DNA of 64,000 nucleotides from Fomes fomentarius (Eukaryota; Basidiomycota; Agaricomycetes; Polyporales; Polyporaceae). The stretch covers positions 1,240,001 through 1,304,000 of the forward strand of contig JABYQN010000006.1 in NCBI GenBank assembly GCA_022606135.1. Direction: 5' to 3'. Position 1 is the first letter of the stretch. Each line of letters opens with the position of its first letter. Made by a program: the position numbers and the translations under genes. Positions 13,668 to 24,637 of this stretch are shown here, piece by piece. The notes below the pieces were generated by a model, which was not told the DNA's origin, did not search any database, and was given only the letters and a program-made list of their open reading frames with translations.

Positions 13668-14071
13668 GGCTGGGTGCTGGGGCTATATGTGTGTGGGCTG
13701 GCGCCCCTACGTCAGTCCACCTCAATCCTTGCGCGTGTTGGAGACCGGAGTACAGCGGCAGGAGTACGTACATTCAATCTCCCATGTCCCCTGCTGTGGT
13801 AGTGGTAGTGGTTTTGTCGACGCCGCAAGGCGTGGTGGTAGACGATGAGGTCGGAGGAGAACGCGAGGGTCAGGTCGAGCCGGCTCTGGATCGGGACGAC
13901 TCTCATTGGCTAGAACAAATCCTCTCGTAGACGCCAACGCCTGCTCCAGGCGCCTAGTAACGCTTGCCTCATCCGTCACCTCCACCCTTGCCTCCATTAG
14001 TACTACCTCCCGCCAGGCCCTCGCCGACTTCGTCCTCTCCCACCACCTTTTCGTTCGAACAGAGGACTTCG
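13668..14071. promoter_or_regulatory. Divergent promoter region
   Basis: About 400 bp between the two head-to-head starts. An open frame continues upstream of the uS14m ATG but is low-complexity Pro/Ser and is taken as leader. Confidence 0.4.
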
Positions 14072-14433
14072 ATGCCGAACGCCCGCGTGTTGCGCGACAT
14101 CAAGGCGCGCCATGGCGTTCACGCCAACGAGATTCTGCGCCGCGCGTACCTCTACGTTGCACGGAACCAGACGCTCCCTCCGCAAGTGCGCTTCCAAGCG
14201 CAGCTCCAGCTCAACACTTTTGGCCGCTACACACGGCCGACGACGGTCAAGAACCGGTGCACGGAGACAGGCAGGGGGCGTGGTATCATCAGCGAATTTG
14301 GTCTCTCGAGGGTATGTCCTTCGTGTGTGGATGTTAGAGACAGGGACATTGACGCAATATGGGACCACAGTATCAGTTCCGACTGAAGGCGTTGGCGAAC
14401 GAGCTGCCTGGTGTGCGCAAAGCATCGTGGTAG
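14072..14433 (+). CDS. MRP2: Mitochondrial small-subunit ribosomal protein uS14m
   Basis: Exons 14072-14311 and 14371-14433 give 100 aa. The protein starts MPNARVLRD and contains the uS14 core: RNQTLPPQVRFQAQLQLN, then NRCTETGRGRG, then FGLSR and the characteristic end PGVRKASW. It is a structural protein of the mitochondrial 30S head. Its length is slightly below yeast Mrp2 (115 aa). An in-frame ATG at 13964 would add 36 low-complexity residues, so I prefer 14072, which starts at the conserved domain. The final 20 residues come from exon 2, with a good GTATGT donor. Confidence 0.95.
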
Positions 14434-14863
14434 ATTGCTTCCTCTGCTCTTAGACTTTGTACCTTGTGAGTATCCTAATTATACATGCGTCTCTTCCATG
14501 TCTCACCCATGACCCTGCGGCAGACATCGCGTATCAATTACACTCCGAACAGTACTGCATCCTATGCAGACCTTGTGGCAGTATTACCGATCGATAACCA
14601 ATTACTGACATGGTGGGAGACAATATTACACATAGACAACAAGTCAAACCCGAGCGTGAAAGCGACAACGAAAACTAGTGATAGTGCAAGACCAGAGACA
14701 AGCGGATAACGAGACGAGTACTCCAGCTAAGTATGCATAGCGTGCGGTAGCAGGGTCCGCCGAGATCTATATGATACAATTTGTGTGCCTTGCTTGCGGG
14801 CGAAGGGCCAACTGTACGTGTCCGATCTACGCCACAGAGCTGCCATGTTAGTAATTGCTAATG
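14434..14863. other. Convergent intergenic region
   Basis: 3' space between uS14m (+) and the bZIP gene (-). No gene seen. Confidence 0.5.
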
Positions 14864-17364
14864 CTACACTGAATTCGGCTGCTCGGTCGAATATTCGCTG
14901 ACGTGTAGCTCGTGGTCGCCGCGTTCCTTGCGCCACTTGTTCGCGATGTTGAGAGTAGTGGGATCAACGAGGAACCTACGACATCCATGAGACAAACGGC
15001 ACGATGCAATCGAGATAGAGGTCGTACTTGTAATGCTGGAGCCACGTCTCGGATATCTCCCAGTTGTGGTGTGCCAGGACATCGTCACCATGGATCGTCA
15101 CCGCATACCGGTACTCGTGCAGGCAGTCGACGAGATTAAACCGTTCTAAGGTCAAAGACGTAAGCAACGGTGGCTGCGGGATAGGCGCTGCGAGACAAGG
15201 TTAGGTTTTACGAGAGACGGATGGGCTTACCTCGGAGCAAGATCATACGATCGCGAAGCTCAGGATGCAGCACGCCGTCAATCACACTCTCTACAACCAG
15301 ACCACCCGTCAGTCAACGATCCGCGGAACAAGCTTCTAGCACTGCTATTACCGTGTGGGATCGTCCTAACACGCAGGGCCGGGCGTCAGCTTCACACAAA
15401 ACAAATTGCACGATCAGGAATTTCACCTTTGCACCAGCGTCGGCCGGAGCGACGACGGCAGACAGTAATTGTTGTTACGTTTCCAATTTTCGAGATGGTA
15501 ACTATAAAACAGAACACGGCACGTAACAGTCAGCATTTCCTTCGTCCCATCCCTCACGGGTACCACGTACTGGATAAGTTTATACGCATCAAGCTTCTTG
15601 GGGTCGATCTCGTCCTCGTCGGCAGGCTGTTGCGGGGTGGCTGTAGTTGGTGTCCTGGACGAGCTACCCACTGTTGTCAAGTTGGTGTTAACCATAGACA
15701 TCGGGTCATTTGACATCGACATGCCGGGTACGTAGGACGACTGAAACGACATGCCCATCCCACCGCCTGACGAGGAGCCGAACTGGTTGGACTGGGGCAC
15801 AGATGGCGAGGAGGGCGGAACGAACATGGGTGAGGACGACGAGGGACCACGACCATAATCTGAGAGCAAGCTGCCGTCATGAGACCGACCAGGAGGATAT
15901 AGACCGTTTGTTCCCATGGACGACACTGCAGGGTTGAGGGGGACGAGGAGAGGGAAGTTGTCAGTCGACCGCGAAGCATCACCATTCGTCTCTCCGTGAC
16001 GCGCTCGTTTGGGACGCAGACCGTACGGATCGGCGTCTTCTGCAGGACGCTTTTGGGTAGACGACGAGCCCGAATTGTTCGGCGCGGTCTCGGACTGGGC
16101 ACGCTTATGACGTTGGTAACTCTCCCAGGCGGTGTCTGTCTCGGCTTTGTTGATGAGATCGTCAAAGTCGTTCTGATCCCAGCCGAGCTTGTTGACGATA
16201 CCACCTGCACCCTCGCCGATGAAAGAACTGAGGCTTTTGAGGAGGCCGCGCAACACCTGATTCTCATGCATGAGGTCTCGGGTAACAACCATTAATGCGA
16301 GCTCTGAGGAAAGTAGGCATCTCGTTCATACCTTTGAGCACCTTCCTTAGCTGAGAGAGGGCTTCATCTTTGCCCCCCGAGAGAATTTCGACGCTCGCCT
16401 CTAGATCGCGAATCTGTGAGGAGAGAAAGAATGGTGAGCAAGGATGACCCTCGACAGACGAGCAGGAGGAAACGGCCTCGTCACCGGCTATAGATGAGCA
16501 CCGGTAATGGAAGAGACAACACTATGGCACGGTGAAACTGCCAACATCTCCCAGTCGCCCACTCGTAACAAAGATTTGACTACAAGACACTGAGACTCCT
16601 GTGCTGGCTCGGATATGTCGCGCGCTTCTGCGCACTGTGGGGTTGTTGTATGTGATGTGGACAACCGTTGGCAAACTGTGGGCTAACAATCTACATACGA
16701 GCATGAACGGAGTCTGCATGCGCAATGTTCTGTCAGACGTATGTTCATGTCCTGCGTCACGACAGAGCGCTGCTCAACAGCGAAGATCAGTCGGTAGGCC
16801 CGAAAACGTCCGAAACGCTGGTCAATCGTCCACGAGTGCTTCAATGAACCTTTCAATCCGGCCTCGTGAAAACTACGGGCTTGTCTGAGTTATACGAAGC
16901 CTTCCCGACCAAGCTCCGTTGCAGTGACAGAACACAGAGGCGTTGCAGTATTCCATCTGCCCTTGACCGCAAACTCCGCAAGGACGCCCCAGCCACCCCT
17001 AGGTGACACCGAGACTGAGGAGGAACGTAATGGTATGCCACTCACACGTTGTTGTTTCCGCAGACGGAACTCTCTCTGTGCAATTCTGTTTTGATCACGC
17101 CTCGCCGCCTGCGAGCTGTAGTGCGGACCGTGAGTACATGTAATCATGCTGAGTACCGAGATCATACTTGGGGTTTTTCTTTCTTCCCGGCTTTCCTGCG
17201 GCAGGTGGTTGCGAGCCATCGTGTGTCTCCGGAGAGGGCGCTTCTGAGCTCTGTGCACACACATACGGACGCAATGTTGAGATTGTCTGTGTCCATGCAG
17301 GTTCTCACACACGCACCTCACGGTCGATGTCCTGCGAGACGCTGCGATCTCTCTCGTCCGGCAT
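14864..17364 (-). CDS. bZIP transcription factor, AP-1-like, with DUF3425 domain
   Basis: Ten exons on the complement, in gene order: 17317-17364, 17168-17250, 17046-17115, 16332-16413, 15571-16276, 15427-15501, 15352-15365, 15231-15290, 15028-15187, 14864-14975. They give 469 aa with consistent phases. Residues about 35-67 hold GRKKNPNSQAARRDQNR and IAQREFRLRKQQR, the N-x-A-Q-x-x-F-R basic region typical of fungal Yap/AP-1-like factors, and the leucine zipper follows from IRDLEASVEIL. The middle is Ser/Pro-rich and disordered. The C-terminus (about 345-460) is DUF3425: YHLENWKRN, CLPSSLRP, GVLHPELRDRMILL, TIHGDDVLAHHNWEISE and NKWRKERGD. It is a nuclear sequence-specific regulator, targets unknown. 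The 632-nt intron 16414-17045 separates basic region from zipper; one exon is 14 nt. Confidence 0.93.
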
Positions 17365-19772
17365 GGACTTCGTGTTCTAGCGTAAAACTTCGAAAAAGAC
17401 CTGCGGGACACTGCTGGCGCTGCTGGTGAGTGCACTGGGGGGCGTGAGTCGGGGCAGATGAGGAGGAGGACGGCCAAGTTGCTTTCAGACGTCTGCCGCC
17501 GACGCGCACGGTCTCGGCGTCGCCCCTGCCGATATCCCGATGGTAAGCGCGCATCCACATACACTGCCGAGGCCTTTGTCTAGTATTACTAATAATCCCT
17601 CCCCTCACAATACCCCGCACGGCATTCTCGACGTGTTCAAGCAACTTGAACTAGTTTCCTGAGTTACATCCCGTCCAGCAGGTCCACCTCCTATCATCTT
17701 GTAGCAGGAAGGTCATTTCGTTTCTCCAGGGTCAAAGATGGGTCAAAGCAACTCTATCACCACCGAAGGTTACCGAGGACCGCCCAATCAGCTCTCATGG
17801 ACCCAAATTGACGGCACATCGACCGCAGCCAGGTGTAGATGCGCCGCTGCGCATGATACAGTTTTCATCTCGTTCCTTCTTCTCTGTTCCGGTCTGCTCC
17901 ACGTTCTCGGACTCGCAGGACATGTGGATAACCTACATAGCCCCTCAACGGTTTGACATGAATTCATTGCCAATGCCGTCAATAAACTCGATCTTATCCC
18001 AGCACACGCTTCTGTGTACGTTAAGTATTTGTGCCCGCAGCAAGCGGGCCCGGCATCTTCAGTCCGCAACTCAATTCGCATGGCATCGCCTCAAGGATGC
18101 CTCGTGGATCGCAGCGGCAAGAGGATCGTTCTCCAGAAGGCAGTGAGGTTACTTCTTCTGCTACAGGTGGGAATGATGTTGCCAATTCCCGACCTCGGAG
18201 TGTGCCACTGTATATGCATTGTTCACGCTTCATAACTTACATGAAGCCGGTTGGAAGTTCAAACAGCATGACGCCTCATGGGAAATCGGTACGTATACTC
18301 GTCCCAAGCGATGTCAGACTCATGAAGCATAATTGCGCGCAATGCTACACACATGGTCCTTGGCCCCTTGGCTTGAGCTGTCTAGAGTGTGGCTTATGGC
18401 CGAAAGAACATACTCGTCAGACGTGCAGGTAAAGAGGTTACCGAGTAGTATGCCGACTACGTCAACGATCAATCCAGCCCTGAACGTGTTCTCTTCTTGA
18501 CTTCTGCGCACAGCTTCTCTTCCTTCGCCTGTTTCTCAACCTGTATCTGTGTGTCCGACTGCAGCATTGTGGTTCAGTCTTTCTCTACCCCATGGGAGTC
18601 TTTTACTGCATCTGACCTAGATCGGCGTGTTGACAGCCTTCGCAGACACGCTCAACAACTTCTAGGCGGCCCATCTCATCTCAGACAGTCCACGTGCACG
18701 TTGCGACGCATCGTTCGGCAGCTGTGCGTTGACAGACCTCCTTCCAGATTCGCTCCCTGTGACGACAATCGGTGTCAGTACTTACCCTCTCGATCAGCGA
18801 CTGTCGCAATTGTCTATGTCTACGAAGCTCTTGGTATCAACTCCGGCTGCTCTATTGATGCGATAACCAACGCTAGTGCGTGTAATGAATCACTAGACAC
18901 ATCGATAAGGGTCTATCCTCACCCTCCGAGGCCCGACCATCCCACTTCCACACTGCTCGTCCTTCAGATTCCTCCTTCCATACGCGTGCGCGATCGAGGC
19001 AGCACTCGACGAACCGGTCTCCGGCCAATGAAAACCTGGGTCGTCCCGGACATGTGGCCTCCATACATAAACGATCAATCAGCAGGCTCAGGGCGCACAA
19101 AAATCGTAGGGGGACGGATTCCGGAAGGCATGCCGCACTCAAGGCTCGACCTGACATTGCGCTGTTCTTCCATCCGCCCTCACCGAGGCCAGTACTCGGA
19201 CGCCCTCACCGAGAAGGCCATCGGTGCACAGCCTGAGCAGACCCTGTGCTTCGAGCCTTCGAATTCGCCTGCGCTCCGTCGCGCGTGGCCCCCTCCATGC
19301 CCGCACCGACGCCCACAAGCGGACTAGCCCATAGAGGACGCCACCCGGCGGTGTCGGGTCGCGCTTGCTCCCTTGGGCAGCGACCACGCGATTTAAGCTC
19401 TCTGGTGGACTGATGCTAATCAGATCGAGGAAGATCATCCGGCATGGTGGCCACCCTCGCCTGCGTGCCCGTGCCGGAATGCACCGTGCTGCACCGTGCA
19501 CGGTGACGGAGGAGGGGGTGGCCTGTTCCGGGCTCTGCCCACGACATGGCGCGGACGGGGCAGATATGGCTTCTCCGCGGAACATAAAGCAACAACAGCC
19601 CAACTCGCAGCGGCTCCCCGCCCTCCCGAACTCTCCCCGGCTTGAACAACCGCGTTGCGAGGGGCACCCGCCTTCTTTGACACCTCGGCACCTGCTCTAG
19701 CAACGCCCCGCACTTCGTCAGACCTCGTCCCGCTCACGCATCCGCTTTCGACACACCTGTCCGATCATCACC
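17365..19772. other. Region with coding-like fragments, no supported gene
   Basis: No complete model could be made. Several plus-strand pieces look coding: 17957-18013 (HEFIANAVNKLDLIPAHAS, followed by a GT donor), 18031-18160 (Ser/Pro-rich), and 18342-18428 (MLHTWSLAPWLELSRVW..., ending exactly at a GTAAAG donor). Another stop-free stretch lies around 18.66-18.83 kb. The 276-codon open frame at 18497-19327 has no recognisable domain. The final part, up to 19772, is the promoter of the DUF6593 gene. This may be one decayed or rapidly evolving gene. Confidence 0.35.
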
Positions 19773-20570
19773 ATGGCTTCCACCGATATCGTCCTGCGCT
19801 TCGAATTTTCAAGCAACCCGAATGCGGACGTGCGTACGGTGCAGGTACTCCAAGTTATCGACGAATCGAGGAGCACGGCCGAGCTGTACAAGGTGTGTGC
19901 CAACCCGCAGTTTTGTGTAGTCCTTTCCTGTGTATGTCCATCGGACTGTGGCTGACTCGCGTGTAGTTCCACCATCCAAACACTGGTGTAACCACCGGTG
20001 TCACGTCTATTCAGCGTAAGAACACCGAGACAGGGCTATGGGAGAACGCCGGACAGGTCGAATGGTCATCGGACACTAGCGGCGCGGTGTATTTTGGCGT
20101 TGAGAGGGTAGGAGGCTTCCGCGTTGCATCTGTAACATTTTGACTGACATCGCAACATGCTAGGTATCGATACGAGAGTTGCGGAAGCCGAAGAAACCAT
20201 CCAGCAAGTAAGCTCCCACTGTCCGTTACATCCATCAGCCTGCTCACCCTTTGGACGTCTCTGCCTAGGTCAAGACGTTTCAAAGCGAACGGCGCAGAGT
20301 ACAAGTGGAAACTGGCCGAGAACGGCACGGACATGGTTGTAAGTGACGCCGCACTAACCGTGGCTTCTCCAGGCACCGTTCCATTCATACGTTAACCTAC
20401 GAATCTTCTAGTGCGTTAGTGACAACCTAGGAAACCGGGGGAAGGTGATTGCACAGTGGACGCAAGACACGCTCATCCTGCGCGTAGCGGAGCGTGCCGA
20501 AGGCTTCCTTGATCGCGTCGTCGTGACATGCTTCCTGCACCTCTGGTTCAGGCGATTCAACATCTGGTAG
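19773..20570 (+). CDS. DUF6593 family protein (copy 1)
   Basis: Exons 19773-19892, 19967-20107, 20164-20207, 20269-20338, 20412-20570 give 177 aa. It begins MASTDIVLRFEFSSNPNADV. The body has IQRKNTETGLWENAGQVEW, SRRFKANGAEYKWKLAENG and a hydrophobic end VVVTCFLHLWFRRFNIW. The pattern of an extended N-terminal strand, a 'FKANGAEYKWKL' strand pair and a hydrophobic C-terminal helix matches DUF6593, a basidiomycete-enriched family of unknown function. No signal peptide is visible. A second member lies at 32428-33352 on the other strand, only distantly similar. Confidence 0.85.
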
Positions 20571-21018
20571 CAGCAGCGTGTTCGAGCGCCTCAGGGTCGG
20601 ACCATCAGTATTTCGAGTGTGGAATCCTCGGGAGTTTGGGGTCCGAAGACGATGCGAGATCGGATACGACGCCACCGAGTAGGCTATCTGGAAAGGTTTT
20701 GAAGTCTATCATTGCTTTGTTTTGCATGCTTTACCATATATATCGTAGCGTGGCCATCTGTTAGAGTACACATGATCAAGACCTAATGCATGTCATGAAA
20801 TTGACAGTGTCGTTGTGATAGTGTACACGTGCAAATACGGGATGCAGGTCCGACATCGCTGCACCCACAGATTTTCCTTTCTCCGAACGGGCCGAAGAAT
20901 CTATATCGCGATGTACCAGAGCAGCTCGCACTTGGAGAGCATGACGTGCTTGAAACCCCTAGGATCCAGCGATTTGACCACCGGACATCATGGAAAGTCG
21001 AGGACGATGCTCCGGAGA
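20571..21018. other. Convergent intergenic region
   Basis: 3' space between DUF6593 copy 1 (+) and Rpb12 (-). A plus-strand open frame at 20829-21062 overlaps the Rpb12 3' end and is treated as its shadow. Confidence 0.5.
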
Positions 21019-21378
21019 TTACCGAGCCTCGAATTGCACCACTAACATCGTCGGTCAGCTGAAATTTGCAAAAATGGGAGAGAATCATGAGCACGTACTC
21101 CTGTTTGTGCGCTTCTTGTACATGATACGATGGCCGCACTGCCTGCAACGGATGGGCTCACGAGGTTTGATTTCGTTGGAAGAGCCACAGTCTGCTCAGA
21201 GAGATGAAAACAAGGATCATGTCAGCTCTGAAAACTTCTTTAACTGTCCATCTCTACATCCGTAACGACACACACCGGCACAGAGATACGACATCTCGTG
21301 GCGTTGAGGCGTGCCGACAGCGGCGCTGCTGCTGAAGTTATTGTTGTAGTTATTGCCACCGGATTGCTGGGAACTCAT
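21019..21378 (-). CDS. RPB12: RNA polymerase I, II and III shared subunit Rpb12 (ABC10-alpha)
   Basis: Three exons on the complement: 21276-21378, 21099-21191, 21019-21041, giving 72 aa. A Ser/Asn-rich leader ([15 protein letters not shown]) precedes the conserved zinc ribbon: [17 protein letters not shown], then [18 protein letters not shown] and the invariant end MVQFEAR. The zinc ligands are the two CxxC pairs (CADC, CRQC). The last exon is 23 nt and supplies the tail, which supports the splice model. Rpb12 is an essential small subunit of all three nuclear polymerases that bridges the two second-largest-subunit partners. Confidence 0.97.
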
Positions 21379-22471
21379 GGCGGTCGCAGAAAGACGGTTG
21401 TGTAAGCTTGTTTGGTCGCACACGCACGTCCAAACCTCGCATGGAGAGACAAGCGCCCGAGGCACCGAGGCGCTGTGCCTTAAGCGGGGTGCCTGTAGCG
21501 GTTATTATCTCCTCGTCACGATCAAAATGCGGGGCTTGTCTGGGCTCTTTCATTGTTAACACGCTTCTCTGCGCTGCTATTTTCGTGGTGCGTGTGTGCG
21601 GTGAGGACGGCGTGCGTGTGCTCCGCGATGTACCTCAGACAAACTGCGGCCGCCGCGTCTGCAACGCATAAAGTACAAAATCTCTGACGACGATGACTCA
21701 AGGCCCGGACATCTGCCGCCCGACGACGACGCCCGGGCCCGCAGTTCGCATCCCAACGGGATAAGATTAAGGACTGGGATCAGTTGCAACGCAGTGTGAC
21801 TGTGAGCAGCTCTACTGTGAGACAGCGTCAGACGATCAATTCTGTTTGGCTGCTCGTCAGTAAACAATGGTAGCACCTGTGTACTGCGGATTCAATTGAA
21901 TGAGGTGGCGAGTAATTGTCTCCAGACAGGACTTCCAGGAGTGAGCTCATCTCAGTCTGCTGCGGTCCGCGGTTCCGCTGTTGTCGTATCTCTATAGATA
22001 CCTTGGCATCCATCAGAACGCGGGCGCACTCGGACAATAGCGTCACTAGACGTTGTGAGGATACGGTGGCTGAGAGAAAGTAGGATGAGCGTGTCTAGGG
22101 CGTGTGCTTCGATTATGGCAGAAGGGAGGACACGAGCAGGAGGTCTGTGTCAGTTGGCCATGTTGGGTGCAGGTCGTGGGCGCACGCTGTGAGCTGGTAT
22201 GATCGTTGCGTGGGTCGGGCGAATGGAGGACGATGGGCGGTTGTGATTGCCTTGTCGACGAGCGTGGATTGATGGGCAGGGCGATGAAGATCTGTATCTG
22301 CGCCTGGTCTGTTGGTAGTCGGATGACATCTACCCTCTGTACTCTGCGCGCTCATGGCAACCACTTTCTCTCGGCTCGTTTCCAAGGCGGCCCGCATTAT
22401 AATCCCCTCAGTCGACATGCCACAATTGTACAAGGTTGTCCCCAACCGGCTTCCTCTTGCCCTCCTCCACC
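21379..22471. other. Divergent intergenic region
   Basis: Promoter space between Rpb12 (-) and the disordered protein (+). Short open frames on both strands show no domain. Confidence 0.45.
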
Positions 22472-23403
22472 ATGACCACCCTTCCTTCCTTCGTAGAGCT
22501 CATGGCCACCCTTGGCCTCGGCGGTCCCGACGACGCTCCTGAACCCGCCAAGCTCTCTGTGCACCATTCCAGGTCTTCTTCGCACTCTTCCACCGCTTCA
22601 GCCTTCTCTGCATCTTCAAGCAATGTAACATCAGCCACCAGCAATATTTATTCCATTCACCGCACCCATTCACCTTCAATTGTCGTCTCCTCCCACGAGG
22701 GCTCCCCGGAGAGAGACGTGCCGGGAGACATTCGTCGGTCCCGCGCTACCACAAGATATTCTCCATACGGCTCCATTGTGAGTTCTCGAGTTCTCGTTCA
22801 CATTAAACTAGTGCCTGACCCGTACAAGGCCCATTCTCGCAAGGCAAGTATGCCTATTCTCAACGCCGAACGGACACTTGAACGTCCGGCTCGAGTGAGT
22901 ACTCCGTCTCGTCCTCCATCCTTGCGTCGTATCCTGACTGGGCGTCCCAGGCCCTCTCGACTTCTCCTCGTCTGTCCCCGATTAGCGCGTCCTTCCGTGG
23001 ACGTCGTTCGCGCAGGCCAGATAACCTCATTCTCGCAGAAGCCGAATGCATGGCATTCACACCCATCTCTTCATACGTCCGCAGAAAGACTCCGCAGAAT
23101 TCGCCGACGTCGCCAACCTTCTTCCGGGATCGACCCTCAACGGTCTCGCATACTCTCACCATCCCCACTCTCCCTACTCTCATCTCGCCTTCATCCTTCG
23201 CTACGCACTCGTCAGACAGCGAAGACGACGAGATGGACGCTCTCCCGTCCTCGGACTTCAAGCTCGTTCAGCCGCCTCACATCGCCACGAGCCCTCCATG
23301 GCAGTCGCGTTATTGTGATCCCGCTATATCGCCCCGCATCTCCATCTGCGCCCCCATTTCCCCAGAAGAGACCTCTCGACCCCAAATTGCACCAATTGCA
23401 TGA
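22472..23403 (+). CDS. Conserved-looking disordered protein, function unknown
   Basis: Exons 22472-22777, 22829-22894, 22951-23403 give 274 aa. The only ordered-looking part is the N-terminus, MTTLPSFVELMATLGLGG, an amphipathic helix. The rest is rich in Ser, Pro and Thr, with an RGRRSRRP basic patch, an acidic DSEDDE patch and many SP/TP sites, as expected for a kinase-regulated scaffold or regulator. I do not recognise a family. The frame changes at both junctions, and the reading in the spliced frame is more protein-like than the 379-codon open frame that runs through the region. A long 3' stretch without genes follows. Confidence 0.7.
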
Positions 23404-24637
23404 AGGCGCAGTCTTGACGACCTTCTCTCACCCAACCTGTGCGCGTGTACGCGCTCAATCTGTCGCGACCGCGGCACAACTCCCTAGCCTATCCCTACCG
23501 ATCCACCGACCCGCGCAAGGCACCTCACCCCCCTCCCTCCCGCCATTAAAAACTGTATCGTATAATGTACGATAGAACTCCAGGGGTCGTGCGACTTCCT
23601 CGTGCCTCTTAGTGCATCCTACTCGTTTTCCCTCGTGCTTGGACTCTGGCTTCTTCCATACTCGGACAATCTCTCACTCTCACTCCCCTTGCCGCGCCTT
23701 GAGACGCGCACTGCCCAGTCGTTACTCTACACCTACACTCCCAATCACTCCTCCCACATACAGCCCACTCCCTCACACGTCAAAACACACTCCCTCGCTC
23801 CGCTATCCCCTGTACTGCTTTCGTTGCTGATCGCGAATACCTCTTGATCATCCTACTTTGATCATCTTGAGCCTGGCCCCGCCCTGCGTCGTTCGTCGAC
23901 CGCAGCTTTGCATCACAGCGCGCCCGCACTGGTGTTCGCTGTGACCAGTAGCAGCAGTAACTGCATTTGCAGACTGCAATTCAATGCGCTGGCGCTCGGT
24001 ACCGGACGCACGGTTGCATCGTGGTGCATCTGTTGCTACACAGTTGCACACCTGCGACGACCGGAGGGCCCGGTCGCCACCACGCTCTTTGTCGGACTGT
24101 TGTTGTGTACATGCTGTTCTGCGATTGCGTCCTTTCGTTGAGCATTGCAACCGTTGCTGCCTTCACGCGTTCACGGTCGTTACCCTACTAGTTCCGCACG
24201 TTCCCGTACATAGCACTGCTATTCGCTATTCTTGCTTTCGGCTCGCACCACTGCGCTCACCCCACGCACGATATCACCCTTATCGCTCCATTCGTTCGTT
24301 GCGGCCCGGATTCGATAGGGGAAGTCGGACACCGTTACATCGTACACGGTCGGCAGTACGTACATCCTTGTTGACGGGTTGTTGCTAGACAGCTACGACT
24401 ACATCGCATGGAAATAGTACAACAACAGTTGACTCAACTCCCTCTTTGGACGAGCGCGGATGAACCTACTCGACTTGCATCTCGCGTCTGTCAATACGCC
24501 GGATATCTGTGGAGTCTTCGTGGCAACAGAGTACTCCAACATGCATACACATGTATCTATCATGTCAGTTGCCTTGTCAGAATCCGGATGGATATTTCAT
24601 GTTCTCATGACAGGTCAATCTTGAGTCAACCGGCCGG
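23404..24637. other. Convergent intergenic region, pyrimidine-rich
   Basis: A long gap between two converging genes. The first 450 bp is strongly C/T-rich on the plus strand and probably 3' UTR. No gene is supported. Confidence 0.45.

Noticed and set aside
16304..16331. A 28-nt intron in the bZIP gene
   Set aside because: The first acceptor in phase gives 28 nt, but a later in-phase acceptor (CCCGAG) gives a normal 55-nt intron and the expected KVLKDLMHENQVL zipper sequence.
18497..19327. 276-codon plus-strand gene
   Set aside because: No domain, odd Arg/Ser/Pro composition, and other frames of the same stretch look at least as coding-like.
20829..21062. Plus-strand 77-codon protein
   Set aside because: It overlaps the last exon and 3' end of Rpb12 on the minus strand, whose identity is certain.
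22436..23575. A single 379-codon gene
   Set aside because: The long frame crosses two clear introns. The spliced 274-aa reading is more protein-like and has good splice sites.
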